A stretch of 64,000 nt of DNA from Oceanobacillus halophilus (GCF_003628505.1 NZ_RBZP01000002.1:124001-188000), one strand, 5' to 3'; shown: positions 1 to 9,382, counted from the first letter of the stretch. Translations and numbers: made by a program. The notes: a model not told the origin generated them from the sequence alone.

Positions 1-22
1 GGGTGAAGAGCCTTATAGAGAA

Positions 23-898
23 TTATCTTAAAAAATCTAGTAATGTAGGTTGAATGATTCTTGATCCAGAAGATAGTGCTGCCCTATGTACACTTTCTTG
101 AGATATCAATTCTGTAATTACTTTAGAATAATCAATGTCTTCATTGTTAGACATCGTTTGGGTAGCAATAATTTCTTGTTCTTTCAAACGATTCTCTACT
201 AATTCTAATCGATTCATACGTGCACCTAAGTCTGCTCGTTCATTAATGATAAGATCAAGATTTTGATCTAATTCTTCAATACTGGTGTCCATATTCCCTT
301 TTGTGTTTTCATCCGCATTTAACCGGCCAATAAGGCTGTCAATATTTGAAAATAATCCATCAAATACTTTACTACCATCAACACTTGCTTTGATATTTGT
401 ACCTTTAGCCACTTCCATTTGAACAGATTGATACGGTGTATCCGAAATATTCTCATTTTCGTCCACTAGCTTATTTTTAGTATCCGTTCCATTAAAAATA
501 TACTTATCATTTACTTTTGTATTGGCAATATCTATTAAATGCTCTTTTAGTTGTTCAACTTCTTGAGAAATACTTACCCGTTCATTGTTATCATACGTTC
601 CATTATTTGCTTGAATGGCTAATTCTCTAATCCTTTGTAAGGTTTGAGTCGCTTTATCTAAAGCTGCATCTGAATTGTCGTACCAGTTATGTACTTCATT
701 CACATTTCTCTGATACTGTTCTACTTGCAATACTTCTGATCGATACCCCATACCTTTCATCGCTATGACTGGGTCATCCGAAGGTTTGGTGATTTTTTTC
801 CCTGTATTTAATTGATTCATATACTTATCCATCTTCTCATAACTGCTTGACAGATTACGCAGCATATTCTGAGACAACATCCCTTGTGTCACGCGCAC
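23..898 (-). CDS. flgL: Flagellar hook-associated protein 3 (HAP3, hook-filament junction)
   Basis: FlgL forms, with FlgK, the junction between hook and filament outside the cell and is exported by the flagellar type III system. The 291 residues have the flagellin-like N-terminal helix (MRVTQGMLSQNMLRNL, then the LNTGKKITKPSDDP motif around residues 31-44) and a C-terminal heptad region ending in LLDFLR, typical of the family. The start is GTG at 898, preceded by an AGGTGAG ribosome site at good spacing. It lies 10 bases after flgK and reads in the same direction, so it is the last flagellar gene visible here. In Bacillus fliW and csrA normally follow, beyond the window edge. Confidence 0.97.
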   Translation of the reverse strand: MRVTQGMLSQNMLRNLSSSYEKMDKYMNQLNTGKKITKPSDDPVIAMKGMGYRSEVLQVEQYQRNVNEVHNWYDNSDAALDKATQTLQRIRELAIQANNGTYDNNERVSISQEVEQLKEHLIDIANTKVNDKYIFNGTDTKNKLVDENENISDTPYQSVQMEVAKGTNIKASVDGSKVFDGLFSNIDSLIGRLNADENTKGNMDTSIEELDQNLDLIINERADLGARMNRLELVENRLKEQEIIATQTMSNNEDIDYSKVITELISQESVHRAALSSGSRIIQPTLLDFLR

Positions 899-908
899 GT
901 TTACTCAC

Positions 909-2372
909 CTACCTTCCTACTAAGCCCATATTATTGATAATCCGTTCTAATAATTCATCTGTAGCTGTCATACTTCTTGCTGCCGCATTATATGCATGCT
1001 GAAATTTCAGCATATTCGTCATCTCTTCATCCAAAGAAACCGAACTGACAGACATACGCTGGTTTTCTACTTGTGATTTGAGAATAGTCGTATTTTCTTT
1101 CATACGATTAGCATGTTCAGCTCTAACACCTAAATCTCCAATAACAGATTCATACTGTTTCTTTAAGGAACCATTATCAAGTTGACCCAGTGGATTCGTT
1201 AATACATCGGCCAGGTCCAGTGCCTTACTACCATCACCGGCTTGTTCACCAGCATTAATACTTGCTGGGTCCTCCAATATAACAGAAATAGCAGCTGCCG
1301 CACCTTCTGCACTTGTAAAGTCAGTAAAAAACGCTTGTTCATGTATCTCGTTAAATTCCGAACTCAACACATAAGCAAGTTCATCCAATTCGGACATAAA
1401 ATCAGGGAGATCTCCTGCAGGTGAATTATTTATTGTATAACCAAATGAATTAATGAGACCACTTAAAGATCCGCTTGAAGTTAAAAGCTGATTCACGGAT
1501 ATATTTGGTTGATTACCAACTTGAATAGATGAAAAAACTTCTTGATTATTTAGATTCATATAATTATTCGAAAACGCATGTACTGTATTGGTATTGCCCT
1601 CAATTAATTCGGCAATGGAATTTCCTGCATCATCAATCATAGTGACACTCGCGACACCATCCGCTGTTTTCGACGAACTATGACTATTATCATAAGAAAC
1701 GTTTATATTAACGATATTAGCTAATTGATCAAGTAATACATCTCGTTTATCATATAAATCATTTGCAGTATACCCGTGCGTCTCCAGTTTTCTCACCTGT
1801 TGATTAATTTCATTTATCTGATTCATCATCGCATTAGCGTCATTTACGGTAACGTCCATTTCACTTTTCAGATCGTTTTTAATAGACTTTAAAGAATCTG
1901 ATAAATAATTAAACGTATCTGCAAGTGCTTCTCCACGTTGCATAACAACAGATTTCGCACCTGAATTATCTGGGTTAACAGACAAGTCCTGTAATGATTG
2001 CCAAAATTGATCCATGGAAGCAGATAAGCCTGTCTCTGATGGTTCGTTTAATAAATTTTCCATACGGCTTAAGGCAGCAGCCCTCGATTCCCAATATCCA
2101 GACTTGCTATTTTCACCACGGAATTGCTCATCTAGAAATTGGTCACGTATTCGATCGATAGAACCTGCTTGAACCCCAGTTCCAATTTGTCCGGGAATCT
2201 CTGCACGATTCCTGGATACAGTTGGATATGGTGCAGTTGTCTCAAAATTAACACGTTGTCTGGAATAGCCTTCTGTATTGGCATTTGCAATATTATGTCC
2301 CGTAGTATGTAATGCAGATTGCTGTGTGAATAGAGCTTGTTTTGCCATTTCCAGGCCTCGAAATGTACTCAT
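909..2372 (-). CDS. flgK: Flagellar hook-associated protein 1 (HAP1)
   Basis: FlgK is the other hook-filament junction protein. The 487 residues open with the family signature STFRGLEMAKQALFTQQSAL, followed by the TTGHNIANANTEGYSRQRVN motif shared by rod, hook and HAP proteins, and end with the helical stretch around LKFQHAYNAAARSMTATDEL. Length is close to the B. subtilis protein. ATG at 2372 follows GAGGAGA. It is preceded by flgN (29-base gap), which encodes its export chaperone, and followed by flgL. The middle of the protein (about residues 220-400) is the variable region, and nothing in the frame is broken. Confidence 0.97.
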   Translation of the reverse strand: MSTFRGLEMAKQALFTQQSALHTTGHNIANANTEGYSRQRVNFETTAPYPTVSRNRAEIPGQIGTGVQAGSIDRIRDQFLDEQFRGENSKSGYWESRAAALSRMENLLNEPSETGLSASMDQFWQSLQDLSVNPDNSGAKSVVMQRGEALADTFNYLSDSLKSIKNDLKSEMDVTVNDANAMMNQINEINQQVRKLETHGYTANDLYDKRDVLLDQLANIVNINVSYDNSHSSSKTADGVASVTMIDDAGNSIAELIEGNTNTVHAFSNNYMNLNNQEVFSSIQVGNQPNISVNQLLTSSGSLSGLINSFGYTINNSPAGDLPDFMSELDELAYVLSSEFNEIHEQAFFTDFTSAEGAAAAISVILEDPASINAGEQAGDGSKALDLADVLTNPLGQLDNGSLKKQYESVIGDLGVRAEHANRMKENTTILKSQVENQRMSVSSVSLDEEMTNMLKFQHAYNAAARSMTATDELLERIINNMGLVGR

Positions 2373-2401
2373 AGAGTTCTCCTCTTACAATTAAGTTTTT
2401 G

Positions 2402-2893
2402 TTACACTTGAGAATCAAAAAGCGATTGTTTAATTGGCTTTGAATCTTGATTTTGATTTCCATAGTTGATATTTGCAATGGAAGGGTTTAATAACTCCAT
2501 TGATAATTGAACAAATTGCATAGACTGTTTTAGTAATGCTTGGTTAAGTTCTTCTTGTAGTTTGAGCATGGTAATCTTCTCGGTTAATTCTGTAGTAACC
2601 GATGCTAACTTCTCTTTATCATTGCTGATTTCTACATGAGTAAGCATGTTTGATATTCTCACATTTTCAGAAGAAATGCCTTTTTTGATCAACCATTTTT
2701 CAACTTCGCTCTGCCGATGTAGTTCGGCCCGTTCAAGCAAGCGAGTCTGTTTTCGTTCTTTTACAAGTAAAGCCTGCAGTTTTTCAATGGATCCTTCTTT
2801 TATAATTTTTGTTTTTTCCTTAGATATAATTAATAGTTCCTCATGGACTGATACTAGTTTTTCTATTGATTGAATAATAGATTCTACGGACAA
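2402..2893 (-). CDS. flgN: FlgN-family export chaperone for FlgK/FlgL
   Basis: A 163-residue, mostly helical, charged protein beginning MSVESIIQSIEKLVSVHEEL, matching the FlgN chaperone family that binds the C-termini of FlgK and FlgL before export. The start is TTG at 2893, supported by a strong AGGAGG eight bases upstream, and no ATG fits as well. The position between flgM and flgK is the conserved one in Bacillus. The C-terminal 25 residues (INYGNQNQDSKPIKQSLFDSQV) look disordered. Family assignment rests on helical character, length and context more than on invariant residues. Confidence 0.9.
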   Translation of the reverse strand: MSVESIIQSIEKLVSVHEELLIISKEKTKIIKEGSIEKLQALLVKERKQTRLLERAELHRQSEVEKWLIKKGISSENVRISNMLTHVEISNDKEKLASVTTELTEKITMLKLQEELNQALLKQSMQFVQLSMELLNPSIANINYGNQNQDSKPIKQSLFDSQV

Positions 2894-2955
2894 GTTGCTG
2901 TCCTCCTTCTGTGCTTGATTGCTTTCATATTAAACCTAAGCTAGAGAAGCCTAAA

Positions 2956-3222
2956 TTAAAGTTTGTTTGACCAGAATTCAATCATTTTTTTTGCCGTCTT
3001 CTCCGGATCTACTTGATATTCTCCAGATTCCACTTGATTTTTAATAGACTGGACATATGCAGCTCGCTTTTCACTTACTTTATCATTCCCCTGTAACTGC
3101 TTGGCTTCGTTGGATATTTCTATTTGGTCCTGCTTGTTAACCTCTTTTTTTATATTAGCTTGTTTTTGTAATATATTTTTATAAGGATTAAAGTTTGTTT
3201 GATGAGGGCCATTAATTTTCAT
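2956..3222 (-). CDS. flgM: Anti-sigma-28 factor FlgM
   Basis: FlgM binds and silences SigD until the hook is finished, then leaves the cell. The 88 residues have the expected short N-terminal stretch (MKINGPHQTNFNPYKN) and the C-terminal SigD-binding helices, here RAAYVQSIKNQVESGEYQVD followed by PEKTAKKMIEFWSNKL. ATG at 3222 follows GAAGGGGTGAG. It lies between yvyF and flgN as in B. subtilis. A gap of 67 bases to yvyF could hold an internal promoter. Confidence 0.93.
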   Translation of the reverse strand: MKINGPHQTNFNPYKNILQKQANIKKEVNKQDQIEISNEAKQLQGNDKVSEKRAAYVQSIKNQVESGEYQVDPEKTAKKMIEFWSNKL

Positions 3223-3289
3223 TGCTTCTCACCCCTTCATTCATTCTCATATAGTATTATTATCGGAATAATTCTCTGTATCATAAAGT

Positions 3290-3718
3290 CTATAATCGTT
3301 TGTATTTATCTAAGATATAATAAGTATTCGATGAATGTTCTTCTTTTTTGCGCCTTTCTTCCAATCTATTTTCAACTTGTTCTTGAATTTTTAATTCTTT
3401 CTTTAAGTCTTCTTGGCAACCTGTACAGAGTTTCCCTGATGTAATACCTTCTCCACACCCTTCACATGGGTAGGATAAATTGGGAAATTTAGATAATAGT
3501 AATCTTCTTTCTTTAATAAATTTTGTAATATACCAATCCTCGACTCCTGTACCTTCTACTATATCAAGCACTGTTGCGTTTCTGTTCTTTGGATCTCGCA
3601 AAAAAGATTTAACCGTTTGAAATACTTCTTCTTCTTTTTTATAACAGTCTTGACAGATGTCTCTAAGTCCTTTAACAAAAACTTCTCCACATCGAGAACA
3701 ATTTGCTAATTCTGCCAT
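3290..3718 (-). CDS. yvyF: Flagellar-operon zinc-ribbon protein YvyF (TIGR03826-like)
   Basis: A 142-residue protein with paired cysteine knuckles, CSRCGEVF and CQDC near the start and CEGC and CTGC in the middle, suggesting metal-binding ribbons around a winged-helix-like centre (VLDIVEGTGVEDWYITKFI). It matches the uncharacterised YvyF family kept between comFC and flgM in Bacillaceae. I placed the start at the ATG at 3718 (MAELANCSRC), because AGAGGGG lies just upstream and the extra 26 residues of the longer frame have no ribosome site. A regulatory role in flagellar expression is plausible, but no function is shown here. Confidence 0.88.
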   Translation of the reverse strand: MAELANCSRCGEVFVKGLRDICQDCYKKEEEVFQTVKSFLRDPKNRNATVLDIVEGTGVEDWYITKFIKERRLLLSKFPNLSYPCEGCGEGITSGKLCTGCQEDLKKELKIQEQVENRLEERRKKEEHSSNTYYILDKYKRL

Positions 3719-3756
3719 GGTTAGCCCCTCTTTTCTATTAACCTTTGTACAAACAT

Positions 3757-4437
3757 TTACCCGCGAACTAATGTTAAAGCATAAATTTCTGGACAATGAT
3801 GATCTCTTAATAGTTTTGCAGCATGCCGTAATGTGGTACCTGTTGTATATATATCATCGACAAGTATCACTGATTTGTTAATACTTTCTTCTATGAAAAA
3901 TGGATTATCAGCATATATTCTTTCCATTCTAGATTTTTTCGATTGCTTTTCCCCATGAGTGCGACATAGGGCTTCTATTGTTTCAACTGGCAAAAAATCA
4001 GCCAACATCTTTGCTTGATTGAACGCACGCTCTTTTAACCGTCTCGTACTTAATGGGATTGGGACTACTACAGCATTTTTCTTTAAAAAAGCGAACTTCT
4101 CATGATAAGCAGTAATAAACGAATGTTTAAAGGCCTCGCCAACATAATAATCACCACGATATTTCCACTTTGCAATCATATCCTTCATCATTTCGTTATA
4201 TGAAAATATGGAGTAATTGAATTCAATTATCCTCTCCCCCTCTTTTTCCTCCCACCACTGGCAATCAGAGCAAACCTTATCAGCAGACCTTCTGCTGCAC
4301 CGCACACAACGTTTTCCTTCTATTTTATCTAACTTCCCTTCACATACTGGACAGAGTAATTTAGGTTTTTCTAAAACAAATAAATTCCCCCAATTCACCT
4401 GTGGTATTATATCCGCATCACACCAGATACAATTCAT
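3757..4437 (-). CDS. comFC: Late competence protein ComFC, phosphoribosyltransferase-like
   Basis: ComFC is a cytoplasmic protein needed for natural transformation, acting with ComFA on incoming single-stranded DNA. The 226 residues show N-terminal CxxC zinc knuckles (CIWCDAD, CPVCEGK, CVRC, CSDC) and a C-terminal PRTase fold with the PRPP-binding loop VILVDDIYTTGTTL near residue 195. The ATG at 4437 is one base beyond the comFA stop, so translation is probably coupled. There is no comFB between comFA and comFC, unlike B. subtilis. Confidence 0.95.
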   Translation of the reverse strand: MNCIWCDADIIPQVNWGNLFVLEKPKLLCPVCEGKLDKIEGKRCVRCSRRSADKVCSDCQWWEEKEGERIIEFNYSIFSYNEMMKDMIAKWKYRGDYYVGEAFKHSFITAYHEKFAFLKKNAVVVPIPLSTRRLKERAFNQAKMLADFLPVETIEALCRTHGEKQSKKSRMERIYADNPFFIEESINKSVILVDDIYTTGTTLRHAAKLLRDHHCPEIYALTLVRG

Positions 4438-4438
4438 G

Positions 4439-5872
4439 TTAAGAAAAACCTCCCCGTCTATTCATTAATTTAATGGAGGTAATGGCACGATCCATTGCCT
4501 CCGACCTCCCATCATGAAAAAACATGACTTCCCCAGTAGGGTCATCTACACTCCTGCCAGCACGTCCAGCAATTTGCACCAGTGCGGCCTCATCAAAGAC
4601 GGGGTGACCTGCATCAAGAATCGCAACATCTACAGAGGGAAATGTTACTCCTCTTTCTAGGATAGTTGTTGTCAGTAATACTCTGAATTCTTTCCTTCTA
4701 AATTGCTGCACTTTTTCTTCACGGTTTTCATCAGCAGCATGAACCGAGGTAAGACTTTCCTCAGCATCAATAATCCCTTCTTTATTAAACATACATGCTA
4801 AAGGTGATTTAAGTTTTTCAGCAATAACAATGGTAGGTACAAAGATTAGAAGTTGACGTTCCGGATTATTTCGCTGTCTAACCCATTGGATGAACGGTCT
4901 GGGTGGTTTATTATGAAGCAATTCTCTTTTTAGAGAAAAACACATTTTTATTTTGGGAACAGGCAAAGGATGCCCATGGTAACGAACAGGAATAAAGACA
5001 TGTGGAAGTTTTTTTCTGCTAATACGTTTACGATGAACTTTTCTCGGAGTAGCGGTTAAATAAATCATTGTGCTTTGAGGGACTTTAGAACGTTCTGCAG
5101 CAAAAAGAAGAGAAGGATCTGCATGAAACGGAAATGCGTCGATTTCATCAATAATGACAACATCAAACGCTTCTTGAAAACGTAGCAGTTGATGTGTTGT
5201 GGCAATAATTAATTGAGCCGCAGCTTCTTCTGTGTTGCTTCCACCGTAGAGCGCTTGAATAGGAACAGACTCAAAAGCGCTAACTAATCTGGGGAACAAT
5301 TCTCGAACCACATCCGCTCGTGGGGTAGCAATACATACACGTTTTCCTAGTTGCAATGCTTGATTTATACCTGGAAATAGCATTTCCGTTTTCCCAGCAC
5401 CGCATACAGCCCATATGAGTAGTTCCTTGTCATGATTAACAACAGCCATGACCATTTGATTTGCCGCTTGTTGTTGAGCAGGTGTCAATTCTCCTCTCCA
5501 TGAACATGGATTTTCCTGCTGCGGCCACTTCGTTTTATCTCCTGACCATACATATAAAGGCTCACATTCCAGTACTCGACCCATTTCAATGCATTTTCTA
5601 CAGTAGAAGTGTGTTTGTTTACATAAAAAACAAGGAATAGTTGCAAATAGGGATGCTTTTTGATTGCCACAACGCTGGCATTGTCTAGTGAAATTCTTTT
5701 TTACAATGGATTTGATTGGACGGAACTGCTTTTCATGAAGAAGTTGTCGAAGCAGATTATCTTCTAAGAGGATTTCATTTCTTAATAAGAGTTTTCCTGA
5801 ATAGATTCTAGAAAGTTGTTCTAAGGAGGGGTCAGGAACTGAGATCATATCTTTAGACATATACCCACTCAC
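4439..5872 (-). CDS. comFA: Competence DNA helicase ComFA
   Basis: ComFA is a superfamily 2 ATPase at the cytoplasmic face of the competence channel that helps drive single-stranded DNA inwards. The 477 residues contain an N-terminal four-cysteine zinc site (CQRCGN, CFLC, CRKC, about residues 65-98), Walker A AVCGAGKTEM, the DEID motif II, LTATP motif III and the C-terminal QIAGRAGR motif VI. Length is similar to B. subtilis ComFA. It starts the comFA-comFC-yvyF-flgM-flgN-flgK-flgL run. I did not find a convincing ComK box in the 80 bases upstream, which also hold the degV terminator. Confidence 0.96.
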   Translation of the reverse strand: MSGYMSKDMISVPDPSLEQLSRIYSGKLLLRNEILLEDNLLRQLLHEKQFRPIKSIVKKNFTRQCQRCGNQKASLFATIPCFLCKQTHFYCRKCIEMGRVLECEPLYVWSGDKTKWPQQENPCSWRGELTPAQQQAANQMVMAVVNHDKELLIWAVCGAGKTEMLFPGINQALQLGKRVCIATPRADVVRELFPRLVSAFESVPIQALYGGSNTEEAAAQLIIATTHQLLRFQEAFDVVIIDEIDAFPFHADPSLLFAAERSKVPQSTMIYLTATPRKVHRKRISRKKLPHVFIPVRYHGHPLPVPKIKMCFSLKRELLHNKPPRPFIQWVRQRNNPERQLLIFVPTIVIAEKLKSPLACMFNKEGIIDAEESLTSVHAADENREEKVQQFRRKEFRVLLTTTILERGVTFPSVDVAILDAGHPVFDEAALVQIAGRAGRSVDDPTGEVMFFHDGRSEAMDRAITSIKLMNRRGGFS

Positions 5873-5892
5873 CTTTTGTATGTTATTTTATA

Positions 5893-5921
5893 AACCTACC
5901 AGCTAAACGAGCTAGTAGGTT
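5893..5921 (-). terminator. Hairpin downstream of degV
   Basis: Arms AACCTAC and GTAGGTT, extended inside by AGCT/AGCT pairing, form a strong stem 32 bases after the degV stop. On the minus strand it is followed by a weak AT tract rather than a pure T run, so some readthrough into comFA is possible. Confidence 0.6.
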
Positions 5922-5952
5922 ACGTTATAATAAATGTATAATTTCTTAAAGA

Positions 5953-6801
5953 TCATTTATGATACCAACAAATACCAACGGCACCTTCACCTAGGTGTGT
6001 ACCAATAACAGGTCCGAAGTAACTAATTGTCGTTTCCATGGAAGGATATTTTTCTATTAAATCTCTTTGAATATCTAGAGCAGTCTGTTCACTATTAGCA
6101 TGGATAATAGCAACTTTCAGTTCTTTCCCTTTTGCAGCATCTTCTTCGAGCATTCCTGTAATGCGATTCAGAGCTTTTTTGCGCGTACGAATTTTTTCAT
6201 ATGGAATGATTACCTTGTCCTCAAAATGAAGAACTGGTTTGATTTGCAGCAACCCTCCCAGTAGTGCTTGTGCTCCATTTAAACGGCCACCACGATGCAA
6301 GTTCGTTAAGTCATCTACCATAAAATAGGCACGCATTGATTGTTTCATTTCATCTAAACGGCTAATAATTTCCTCTGGTGATTTATTCTCTTTAGCCATT
6401 TCTGCTGCTTCCAGTGCATAAAAGCCTTGTGCCATACAACTAATTTCGGAATCAAAGGCATAAACATCAATTCCTTCCACCATCTCACCTGCACTAATAA
6501 CGGCCTGACAGGTACCACTAATCCCACTGGATAGATGAACTGAAATTACAGCTTCATATTCTGCTGCAAGTTCTTCCAGTTTGGTTGTAATCAAACCAAA
6601 GGATGGTTGCGAAGTAGTAGGCAGTTCTTCTACTTCTCTCATTTTATTATAAAATTCTTCTGTTGTAATATCTATTTCTTCTTGATAGGTTTCATTGTCA
6701 AAAACAACACTAAGTGGAATCATATGAATATCATGATGCTTTCGTACGTCAGCTGGAATATACGCTGTGCTATCTGTCATGACTGCTATCTTCATAGTCA
6801 T
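5953..6801 (-). CDS. degV: DegV family fatty-acid-binding protein
   Basis: DegV/FakB proteins bind fatty acids and present them to the kinase FakA in Gram-positive bacteria. The 282 residues begin MTMKIAVMTDSTAYIP with the family TDS motif, then TTSQPS near residue 60, HLSSGISGTCQ near 85, and HRGGRL near 165 in the second domain. The first ATG (6801) follows GAGGAGAAGAT; the next in-frame ATG two codons on is also possible. It lies between degU and comFA as in B. subtilis (YviA position), separated from degU by a tandem repeat array. The ligand chain length cannot be read from sequence. Confidence 0.93.
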   Translation of the reverse strand: MTMKIAVMTDSTAYIPADVRKHHDIHMIPLSVVFDNETYQEEIDITTEEFYNKMREVEELPTTSQPSFGLITTKLEELAAEYEAVISVHLSSGISGTCQAVISAGEMVEGIDVYAFDSEISCMAQGFYALEAAEMAKENKSPEEIISRLDEMKQSMRAYFMVDDLTNLHRGGRLNGAQALLGGLLQIKPVLHFEDKVIIPYEKIRTRKKALNRITGMLEEDAAKGKELKVAIIHANSEQTALDIQRDLIEKYPSMETTISYFGPVIGTHLGEGAVGICWYHK

Positions 6802-6960
6802 ATCTTCTCCTCTATTTCAAAATAAGCCTTTGTGCATTATTTTACATGATTCTAAAGAAAAAAGCATTAATAATTATTGTTCACAAGTTTAGGAAGCATA
6901 TTCTAATATGAATCTTTATATTTTTTTGGAGTTTGTTATCTTAATTAGCAATTTTCTTGA

Positions 6961-7240
6961 TTTATAGGCGGTTATTCTGGTTTATAGGCGTTTCTACTGG
7001 TTTATAGGCGCTCCTACCGTTTTATAGGCGCTCCTACCGTTTTATAGGCGTTCCTACCGTTTTATAGGCGCTCCTACCGTTTTATAGGCGCTCCTACCGT
7101 TTTATAGGCGCTCCTACCAGTTTATAGGCGCTCCTACCAGTTTATAGGCGCTCCTACCAGTTTATAGGCGCTCCTACCAGTTTATAGGCGCTCCTACCAG
7201 TTTATAGGCGCCCCTACCAGTTTATAGGCGCTTCTCTCAC
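6961..7240. repeat. 20-bp tandem array, 13 clear units plus one degenerate
   Basis: Fourteen consecutive 20-base units with no spacers, each starting TTTATAGGCG. The second half varies in blocks: two divergent units first, then CTCCTACCGT (units 3-7, one with a T change), then CTCCTACCAG (units 8-12), CCCCTACCAG (unit 13) and a decayed last unit. The block pattern points to recent tandem duplication. The array fills the gap between the degU terminator and the degV upstream region. The period is not a multiple of three and no reading frame uses it. Confidence 0.97.
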
Positions 7241-7255
7241 AACCACTCCAATAAA

Positions 7256-7285
7256 AAAACCCTAATACTAGAGTACTAGGGTTTT
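7256..7285 (-). terminator. degU terminator
   Basis: AAAACCCTA and TAGGGTTTT arms with a 12-base centre that itself can pair (ACTAG/CTAGT), 18 bases after the degU stop, followed on the minus strand by a T run. This closes the degS-degU operon. Confidence 0.85.
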
Positions 7286-7303
7286 AACAAACTTATGCTG
7301 TAA

Positions 7304-7996
7304 CTATATAACCTCTACCCAGCCTTTTCGAATGGCTGATACTACTGCTTGGGTACGATCATTTACATTCATCTTTTGCAGAATGTTACTGACATGATTT
7401 TTTACTGTTTTCTCGCTGATGTATAGTGTTTCTGCTACTGCACGATTACTTTTCCCGTCAGCTAGCAATTGTAATACTTGGCATTCACGTTTAGTAAGCA
7501 GGTGCAATGGTTTACGATATTCAATGCCTCTATCTGCGATTGCAGAGGCATTTTCTTTAGCGAGTCTTCGATATTCTCTCACTAAGTTATGTGTAACTTT
7601 TGGATGTAGGTACGAACCTCCATCACTTACTACTTTTATTGCTTCTATTAAAGCATCTGCATCCATTTCTTTAAGCAAGTAGCCTTGTGCACCTGTCTTT
7701 AATGCATGAGTAACATAACTTTCATCATCATGAATGGAAAGAATAATTACCTTTGTGTTTGGAAAATAGCGAACCAAATCGGCCGTTGCTTGAACACCAT
7801 TTATATTTGGCATGTTTATATCCATTAATACAACATCTGGGTTGTTTTCTTTTACTAACTTCGCAGCCTCAGAACCATCATTTCCTTCAGCTACAACCTC
7901 AAAAGTTGGTTCAAATTCTAAGATTCGTTTTACCCCTTCACGAAACAATTTATGATCATCAATTAAAATGATACGAATACGTTTGTCAACGCTCAT
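7304..7996 (-). CDS. degU: Response regulator DegU (NarL/LuxR type)
   Basis: DegU is the DNA-binding partner of the kinase DegS and controls exoenzymes, motility, competence and biofilm genes in Bacillus. The 230 residues show an N-terminal receiver domain (acidic pair D13-D14, phosphoacceptor D59 in LMDINMPN, conserved lysine in YLLKEM) and a C-terminal LuxR-type helix-turn-helix (about 165-222, including [19 protein letters not shown]). It lies 104 bases downstream of degS. The HTH closely resembles that of the 834-residue c-di-GMP protein at 55.6-58.1 kb. Confidence 0.97.
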   Translation of the reverse strand: MSVDKRIRIILIDDHKLFREGVKRILEFEPTFEVVAEGNDGSEAAKLVKENNPDVVLMDINMPNINGVQATADLVRYFPNTKVIILSIHDDESYVTHALKTGAQGYLLKEMDADALIEAIKVVSDGGSYLHPKVTHNLVREYRRLAKENASAIADRGIEYRKPLHLLTKRECQVLQLLADGKSNRAVAETLYISEKTVKNHVSNILQKMNVNDRTQAVVSAIRKGWVEVI

Positions 7997-8100
7997 TTTT
8001 TACTCCTCCTAGATATATAAGATATATCCCTATTACTATAAGTTTTATATCAACATCTTATTTTTCTATTTCTTTTTCTTTTTATCTATTATAACGCTTA

Positions 8101-9237
8101 TTAAGCATTATATGGAACTTGAATGGAAATTGCTGTACCTTTTCCAATGGCTGATTTTATAGTTAATTGACCATCTAGGATTTCCACTCTTTCTTTCATC
8201 CCAATTAGGCCAAATGATTTATCTTTTTTAACATTAGGTTCAAAACCTTTTCCATCATCTTTTATTATCATCCTCAAATGGTTACTCGCAATTTCCAATT
8301 TGACTTGTATGAACCTTGCTTCAGCATGCTTAATCGCATTTTGCAGCGCTTCCTGCATTAAGCGGAAAAAGGCAATTTCATACTTTTGATTTAAGCGTTT
8401 CTCTTTGCCCATCATAACAAAATCAATTTCTAGATTATTATACTCAGCAATAGTTGAAATATATTTTTTTATGGTAGGAACTAAACCAAGGTCATCTAAA
8501 GCCATAGGTCTTAAATCATAGATGATGCGTCTTACCTCATAGAGGGAGGAGCGAACCATTTCACGAATATCTCTCATCTCTGCTAAGGCTTTATCCATGT
8601 CTCCTTGCTGATAGACTTTTCCTATAATCTCAGAACGCAATAAAATATTAGCTAACATTTGAGCAGGTCCGTCATGAATCTCTCGGGAGATTTTTCTTCT
8701 TTCATCTTCTTGAGCTTCGATAATCTTCAAACCAAATTCCTGTTTTTCCTTGGCATCTTCTATCATTTCATTTACTTGTTTAAAGTCATCTTGTAAGTAA
8801 TTGAGAATGACTGTAATTTTACTAGCCAGCCCTTCTGCACGTTCAATGGTTTTAGATAGATTAATCAGTCTTCTTTCCAAATCATCTCTTTTTTCACGTA
8901 GAGTTTTTTCTTCTTGGCGCAGCATTGCTAATTTTGTTTGCATTTTGTGTGTGTTTTCATAAACTTGACGTATTTCACTTTCAGAGTATCGATCAAAGTA
9001 TTTACTTACTTCTGCTAAGCGTTGTCTGGAAAACCTCACCTTTTGATCGAGCTGATCGCCATTTTCTATATGCTGAATAACCTTATTTTTTGTTTCTCTC
9101 AGCTCAAGCAAAAGTCGTTCATATTCAGAACGAGCACCTTCACTTATATTGAAAATCTCATCCTTACTATGATCAACGACATCTATCATTTCATCAATGA
9201 CATGATCTAAAGCTTTCTCACTAAATTTCACCGCCAT
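8101..9237 (-). CDS. degS: Cytoplasmic sensor histidine kinase DegS
   Basis: DegS is a soluble kinase/phosphatase for DegU. The 378 residues have a long N-terminal coiled-coil sensor domain without membrane segments (about 1-170), the HisKA_3 dimerisation and phosphoacceptor region with H188 in SREIHDGPAQM, and a C-terminal HATPase domain (IKDDGKGFEPN, then GLIGMKERVEIL). Length and layout match the B. subtilis protein. ATG at 9237 follows GGTGG. It is the first gene of the degSU operon, and yvyE is divergent from it across 145 bases, the same arrangement as in B. subtilis. Confidence 0.96.
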   Translation of the reverse strand: MAVKFSEKALDHVIDEMIDVVDHSKDEIFNISEGARSEYERLLLELRETKNKVIQHIENGDQLDQKVRFSRQRLAEVSKYFDRYSESEIRQVYENTHKMQTKLAMLRQEEKTLREKRDDLERRLINLSKTIERAEGLASKITVILNYLQDDFKQVNEMIEDAKEKQEFGLKIIEAQEDERRKISREIHDGPAQMLANILLRSEIIGKVYQQGDMDKALAEMRDIREMVRSSLYEVRRIIYDLRPMALDDLGLVPTIKKYISTIAEYNNLEIDFVMMGKEKRLNQKYEIAFFRLMQEALQNAIKHAEARFIQVKLEIASNHLRMIIKDDGKGFEPNVKKDKSFGLIGMKERVEILDGQLTIKSAIGKGTAISIQVPYNA

Positions 9238-9382
9238 CGTTTTCCACCAACCTATGATATAATTATACGTATATCCATTATTTTTTTATAGGGTACTTCA
9301 AAAAAAATATATTATCTGGGATAATATACCCCCTACGTTCCCATTTAAAACCTAAATCACCTTTGTAGGAGGAATTTATTTA

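Noticed and set aside
3259-3290. SigD promoter for flgM
   Set aside because: A -10-like TCCGATAA is present on the minus strand (3259-3266), but no TAAA -35 at the right spacing, so I did not list it.
5873-5952. ComK box upstream of comFA
   Set aside because: No pair of AAAA-N5-TTTT boxes with helical spacing could be found.
6961-7240. Possible CRISPR array
   Set aside because: Repeat units are directly adjacent with no unique spacers and there are no cas genes, so it is a plain tandem array.
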